A DNA stretch of 37,042 nucleotides from Bacteroidota bacterium (GTDB lineage: Bacteria; Bacteroidota; Ignavibacteria; UBA10030; UBA8401): the NCBI GenBank assembly GCA_005792285.1, contig SXSI01000007.1, forward strand, positions 1-37,042, written 5' to 3'. Of the stretch, positions 33,813 to 37,042 are shown in pieces. Every line of letters starts with the position of its first letter. Position 1 is the stretch's first letter. The translations under genes were made by a program, and so were the position numbers. Under the pieces are notes generated by a model, which was not told the origin of the DNA, searched no databases, and saw nothing but the letters and a program-made list of their open reading frames with translations.

Positions 33813-35585
33813 ATGAATGCATTTCCATTTTTATTAATTGCAATTTTAGTTATGGCAATAGCGTATCGTTACTACAGCGCATTTATTGCAGCTAAAATTT
33901 TAGTTTTAGATGACTCGATCATAACTCCGGCGCACAGATTAAACGACGGAGCAAATTATCATCCGACAAATAAGTGGGTTTTATTTGGCCACCATTTCGC
34001 AGCAATTTCCGGTGCCGGCCCATTAATTGGTCCAGTTCTCGCAGCGCAGTTTGGTTTTCTTCCGGGATTTTTATGGTTGTTGATTGGCGTAGTTCTCGCC
34101 GGCGCTGTTCACGATTTTGTTTCACTTGGACTTTCAATTCGACACGATGGAAAGTCGCTCGCAGAAATTGCTCGCCGAGAAATCGGTCCAATTTCCGGAA
34201 TTGTTGGTTCGATTGCAGTTTTGATAATTGTAATTATTGCGCTCGCCGGTTTGGGACTCGCAGTTGTCAACGCACTTTATGAAAGCTCGTGGGGAACTTT
34301 TACAATTGGAATGACAATTCCACTTGCGCTTTTTGTAGGACTTTACATGTACAAAATTCGCAAAGGTAAAATTGCTGAAGCAAGTATAATTGGCATCATC
34401 GGAGTTTTATTGTCAGTTTATTTTGGTGGAGTAATTGCCGAATCAAGTTATGCAGAATATTTTACTTTTTCGAAAAATGGAATTACAATTTTAATGTGTC
34501 TTTACGGATTTGTTGCATCGGTTTTGCCTGTTTGGTTGCTTCTTTGTCCGCGCGATTATTTAAGTTCGTACATGAAAATCGGAACGATTGCATTTTTAAT
34601 TCTCGCAATTTTTATTGTTATGCCAGAAATAAAACTTGAAATGTTTACAAAATATATTCATGGCGGCGGACCAATTATTCCCGGAAAAATTTATCCATTT
34701 GTATTTATAACAATTGCATGTGGTGCAATTTCCGGATTTCACTCACTTGTTTCGAGTGGCACAACTCCAAAAATGATTAGTAAGGAATCCGATGCTCGTA
34801 TGATTGGATATGGCGCAATGCTTGTTGAAGGACTTGTTGGAATAATTGCGCTCATTGCAGCGAGTTCACTTTTTCCAGCAGATTATTTTGCAATAAATGT
34901 TTCGCCAGAAAAATTTGCAAAACTCGGAATAAATCCTGTTATGCTCGAACAACTTTCAAGACAAGTTGGTGAAGAACTTGCGGGACGAACCGGTGGCGCA
35001 GTTTCTTTGGCAGTTGGTTTTGCGCAAATTTTTGCACAAGTTCCTGGATTGAAAAATATGCTCGCATATTGGTATCACTTTGCAATAATGTTTGAAGCAC
35101 TTTTTATTTTAACAACAATTGATACCGGAACACGAGTTGCAAGATTTTTATTACAAGAATTTTTCGGAAAAATTTATAAACCATTTGAAAAAACCGACTG
35201 GCTTCCCGGCACAATTATTTCTTCCGGATTAATTGTGGTTGCGTGGGGATATTTTATTTGGACAGGAAGTATTTCAACAATATGGCCAATGTTTGGAGTT
35301 GCGAACCAATTACTTGCTGCAGTTGCGCTTTGTGTTGCAACTATCGCATTAATAAATCGTGGCAAAACAAAATACATTTGGGTTACTGTGGTTCCATTTA
35401 TTTTTGTAGTTACTACAACTTTAATTGCCGGATATTTAAGTATTGTAGATAATTTTTTACCATTAACTCAAAATCCCAATACAGCTTTTCAGGGATATTT
35501 AAATTCTACTTTAACAGGAATTATTATGATTTGCGCCGTTATAATTGTTATTGATGCAATAAGAAAATGGAGAAATACAATATGA
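33813..35585 (+). CDS. cstA: Carbon starvation protein CstA family transporter
   Basis: Polytopic inner-membrane transporter with about 15-16 predicted helices. CstA-family members take up peptides or pyruvate. Seen: the family N-terminus [54 protein letters not shown], the central [21 protein letters not shown], and [15 protein letters not shown]. At 590 residues it is of the short type, lacking part of the C-terminus of E. coli CstA (about 700). Codon use is richer in GC-ending and CG-containing codons (GCG, CGC, CTC) than its neighbours, especially over 33900-35100. The stop overlaps the ATG of the next gene in ATGA. Confidence 0.95.
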   Translation: MNAFPFLLIAILVMAIAYRYYSAFIAAKILVLDDSIITPAHRLNDGANYHPTNKWVLFGHHFAAISGAGPLIGPVLAAQFGFLPGFLWLLIGVVLAGAVHDFVSLGLSIRHDGKSLAEIARREIGPISGIVGSIAVLIIVIIALAGLGLAVVNALYESSWGTFTIGMTIPLALFVGLYMYKIRKGKIAEASIIGIIGVLLSVYFGGVIAESSYAEYFTFSKNGITILMCLYGFVASVLPVWLLLCPRDYLSSYMKIGTIAFLILAIFIVMPEIKLEMFTKYIHGGGPIIPGKIYPFVFITIACGAISGFHSLVSSGTTPKMISKESDARMIGYGAMLVEGLVGIIALIAASSLFPADYFAINVSPEKFAKLGINPVMLEQLSRQVGEELAGRTGGAVSLAVGFAQIFAQVPGLKNMLAYWYHFAIMFEALFILTTIDTGTRVARFLLQEFFGKIYKPFEKTDWLPGTIISSGLIVVAWGYFIWTGSISTIWPMFGVANQLLAAVALCVATIALINRGKTKYIWVTVVPFIFVVTTTLIAGYLSIVDNFLPLTQNPNTAFQGYLNSTLTGIIMICAVIIVIDAIRKWRNTI

Positions 35586-35908
35586 ATTTGAAAGATAAAA
35601 AATGTGTGCCTTGCGAAGGTGGGATTTTACCATTTACAGAGGAACAAGCAAATGAGTTTATAAATTCGGGAAAGGGATGGAAGCTTGCCGGGAAAAAAAT
35701 TGAGAAGGAATTTACATTTAAAGATTTTCTTGCCAATGTAGATTTTGTAAATAAAGCTGCAAGTATTTCGGAAGCAGAAGGACATCATCCCGATATTTTA
35801 ATTTATAGCTGGAACAAACTTAGGATAACAATTTGGACACATTCAATTGGCGGACTTAGCGAAAACGACTTTATACTTGCTGCGAAAATTGATGAGTTAA
35901 AGTTATAA
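35582..35908 (+). CDS. 4a-hydroxytetrahydrobiopterin dehydratase (pterin-4a-carbinolamine dehydratase)
   Basis: Dehydrates 4a-hydroxytetrahydropterin, recycling the cofactor of aromatic amino-acid hydroxylases. Seen: the catalytic pattern [23 protein letters not shown] with its three conserved His and the following GGLSENDF Asp, and an N-terminal [15 protein letters not shown]. From this start it has 108 residues, normal for the family. The ATG at 35582 overlaps the cstA stop in ATGA and is preferred to an upstream in-frame ATG at 35567 within cstA. No aromatic hydroxylase or pterin-biosynthesis gene is nearby, so its partner is unknown. Confidence 0.93.
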   Translation: MNLKDKKCVPCEGGILPFTEEQANEFINSGKGWKLAGKKIEKEFTFKDFLANVDFVNKAASISEAEGHHPDILIYSWNKLRITIWTHSIGGLSENDFILAAKIDELKL

Positions 35909-35918
35909 TGTGGCTTCC

Positions 35919-35937
35919 CGCCTGCGGCAGGCAGGCG
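35919..35937. repeat. GC-rich interspersed-type palindrome (REP-like)
   Basis: CGCCTGC (35919-35925) and GCAGGCG (35931-35937) are perfect inverted arms around GGCAG. An alternative hairpin pairs GCCTGC (35920-35925) with GCAGGC (35927-35932), because GGCA is tandemly repeated. It begins about 10 bases after the dehydratase stop. The GC content contrasts strongly with the surrounding AT-rich DNA. Only one copy is seen in this window. Confidence 0.7.
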
Positions 35938-36010
35938 ATACGATTGCTTCAGAATCTACTCAGCCACCAAAATTGTTCTCTGAGTTCTCGCAATTGCAAA
36001 AGTAAAAAGT

Positions 36011-36038
36011 TTGAAAATAAATAAGTCTTTTGTATTTT
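36011..36038 (+). promoter_or_regulatory. Candidate promoter upstream of the carB leader terminator
   Basis: TTGAAA (36011-36016), a 16-base spacer and TATTTT (36033-36038). The predicted start near 36045 is only a few bases before the terminator hairpin at 36051. If real, this would make a very short attenuated leader for carB. The match is modest, and the sequence could be chance in AT-rich DNA. Confidence 0.25.
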
Positions 36039-36050
36039 AGCGCAGTTAAA

Positions 36051-36082
36051 TCCTGACAAACAAAATTGTCGGGATTTTTTTT
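36051..36082 (+). terminator. Rho-independent terminator between the dehydratase gene and carB
   Basis: Stem TCCTGACAA (36051-36059) and TTGTCGGGA (36066-36074), with one G-T wobble and loop ACAAAA, followed by eight T (36075-36082). It would end the cstA operon transcript about 140 bases after the dehydratase gene, or act as an attenuator ahead of carB, which starts 23 bases further on. Confidence 0.88.
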
Positions 36083-36104
36083 ATATATATAAAAATTTTA
36101 TATC

Positions 36105-37042
36105 GTGCCAAAAAGAACAGACCTTAAATCAATTCTAATAATAGGAAGCGGACCAATTGTAATCGGTCAAGCTTGCGAATTTGATTATTCCGGAACTCAA
36201 GCGTGTAAAGTTTTAAGGGAAGAAGGATATCGAGTAATTCTAATAAATAGTAATCCTGCAACAATTATGACAGATCCTGAACTTGCAGATGCTACATATA
36301 TTGAACCGATCACTCCGGAATTTATCGAACTGATAATCGAAAAAGAAAAACCAGATGCAATTTTGCCAACAATGGGTGGACAGACTGCATTAAATGTTGC
36401 AGTTGCTTTGGCCGAAAAAGGAATTCTAAAAAAATATAATGTAGAATTAATTGGTGCAGATCTTCAAGCAATTAAAAAAGCAGAAGATCGCGAACTTTTC
36501 CAAAAAACTATGCGCGAAGCTGGTCTCGAAATGCCACGCGGAGGATTTGTTCATAGCAGTGATGAAGCTTTAAAAATTGTTGACGCAATCGGATTTCCAA
36601 TTATCATTCGCCCATCTTTTACACTTGGCGGAACTGGTGGTGGCATTGCGTATAATATTGAAGAATTTGTTTCCATTGTCGAACATGGATTGAATAATAG
36701 TCCGATTCACGAAGTTCTCGTCGAACAATCAATAATCGGTTGGAAGGAATTTGAACTTGAAGTAATGCGTGATACAAAAGATAATGTTGTAATTATTTGT
36801 TCGATAGAAAATTTGGATCCAATGGGAGTTCATACCGGCGATTCAATTACAGTTGCACCGGCACAAACTTTAACAGATAAAGAATATCAATCTTTGCGCG
36901 ATGCAGCAATAAAAGTTATGCTTGCAATTGGTGTTGACTCCGGTGGTTCAAATGTTCAATTTGCAATCAATCCCGATAATGGAAAAATGTACATTATCGA
37001 AATGAATCCACGTGTTTCGAGAAGTTCTGCGCTTGCTTCAAA
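36105..37042 (+). CDS. carB: Carbamoyl-phosphate synthase large subunit, 3'-truncated by window
   Basis: Large subunit of the synthetase that makes carbamoyl phosphate from bicarbonate, ATP and glutamine-derived ammonia, for pyrimidine and arginine synthesis. About 312 of the usual 1,070 or so residues are present. Seen: a short N-terminus (PKRTDLKSI), then [53 protein letters not shown] and [11 protein letters not shown]. The first ATP-grasp domain follows, with [40 protein letters not shown] and [17 protein letters not shown]. The frame is open to the end of the window. The start is GTG at 36105, without a clear Shine-Dalgarno, 23 bases after a terminator. No carA precedes it. Confidence 0.97.
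   Translation, partial: MPKRTDLKSILIIGSGPIVIGQACEFDYSGTQACKVLREEGYRVILINSNPATIMTDPELADATYIEPITPEFIELIIEKEKPDAILPTMGGQTALNVAVALAEKGILKKYNVELIGADLQAIKKAEDRELFQKTMREAGLEMPRGGFVHSSDEALKIVDAIGFPIIIRPSFTLGGTGGGIAYNIEEFVSIVEHGLNNSPIHEVLVEQSIIGWKEFELEVMRDTKDNVVIICSIENLDPMGVHTGDSITVAPAQTLTDKEYQSLRDAAIKVMLAIGVDSGGSNVQFAINPDNGKMYIIEMNPRVSRSSALAS

Noticed and set aside
33919-34282. Two reading frames of 90-102 codons overlapping cstA (one on each strand)
   Set aside because: Their Arg-rich, low-complexity translations are alternative readings of the GC-richer cstA codons; CstA itself is unmistakable.
35943-35969. tRNA-like 3' end: TTCAGAATC followed by a CAGCCACCA-type tail
   Set aside because: The T stem does not pair, no matching acceptor 5' strand (GGCTGAG) lies at the right distance, and the upstream space is occupied by the GC palindrome and the dehydratase gene end. 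Chance resemblance or at most a remnant.
1-37042. Defence system, prophage, CRISPR array or integrated element
   Set aside because: No repeat-spacer array, recombinase, transposase, nuclease-helicase cassette or toxin-antitoxin pair was found; nearly all genes have housekeeping or envelope assignments.

Overview
The window is a gene-dense, AT-rich stretch of bacterial chromosome. It looks like a member of the FCB group, most likely Ignavibacteria or a related Bacteroidota/Chlorobi lineage. This is inferred from the gene set (GWxTD-domain protein, TraR/DksA-lspA pair, B12-dependent ribonucleotide reductase, archaeal-like UbiA prenyltransferase), the AT-rich codon use, and the scarcity of strong Shine-Dalgarno sites. 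No rRNA, tRNA, CRISPR array, transposase, integrase or phage gene was found. Most of the window is ordinary housekeeping sequence.

Layout. (1) 1-4901, plus strand: 5'-truncated ileS, a DksA/TraR zinc-finger regulator, lspA and an RluD-type pseudouridine synthase, tightly packed. (2) 4898-16286, minus strand, in transcription order: long-chain acyl-CoA synthetase, nuoA-B-C-D-E-F, LD-carboxypeptidase, purN, purH, mreB, mreC. The last gene runs tail-to-tail into rluD with interlocked stop codons. (3) 16287-16632: a divergent intergenic region, the only gap over 300 bases. (4) 16633-35908, plus strand: nrdJ and a strong terminator, then a long, tightly spaced series: HisA-like protein, purE, SDR reductase, degenerate EEP-fold lipoprotein, serS, a two-gene ABC exporter, rimO, GWxTD protein, short Omp85 protein, UbiA-family prenyltransferase, rnhB, a membrane-anchored degenerate cyclase-like protein, yraN, cstA and a pterin carbinolamine dehydratase. 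(5) 35909-36104: a GC-rich palindrome and a rho-independent terminator, followed by the start of carB, which is cut off by the window end.

How the genes work together. purN, purH and purE belong to IMP synthesis, and carB feeds pyrimidine and arginine synthesis. nuoA-F encode the peripheral arm and one membrane subunit of complex I. lspA, mreBC, LD-carboxypeptidase, the Omp85 protein, the GWxTD protein and the prenyltransferase act at the cell envelope. ileS, serS, rluD and rimO serve translation. Many genes overlap by 1-11 bases (TTGA, TAATG, TAGTG and ATGA junctions), and several use GTG or TTG starts, so translational coupling is likely.

The most unusual content is a set of homologues that seem to have lost catalytic residues. 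They are a tail-anchored class III cyclase-like domain between rnhB and yraN, a HisA-like barrel next to purE, and an endonuclease/exonuclease/phosphatase-fold lipoprotein. The ABC exporter pair shows a clean split between one degenerate and one canonical ATP site.
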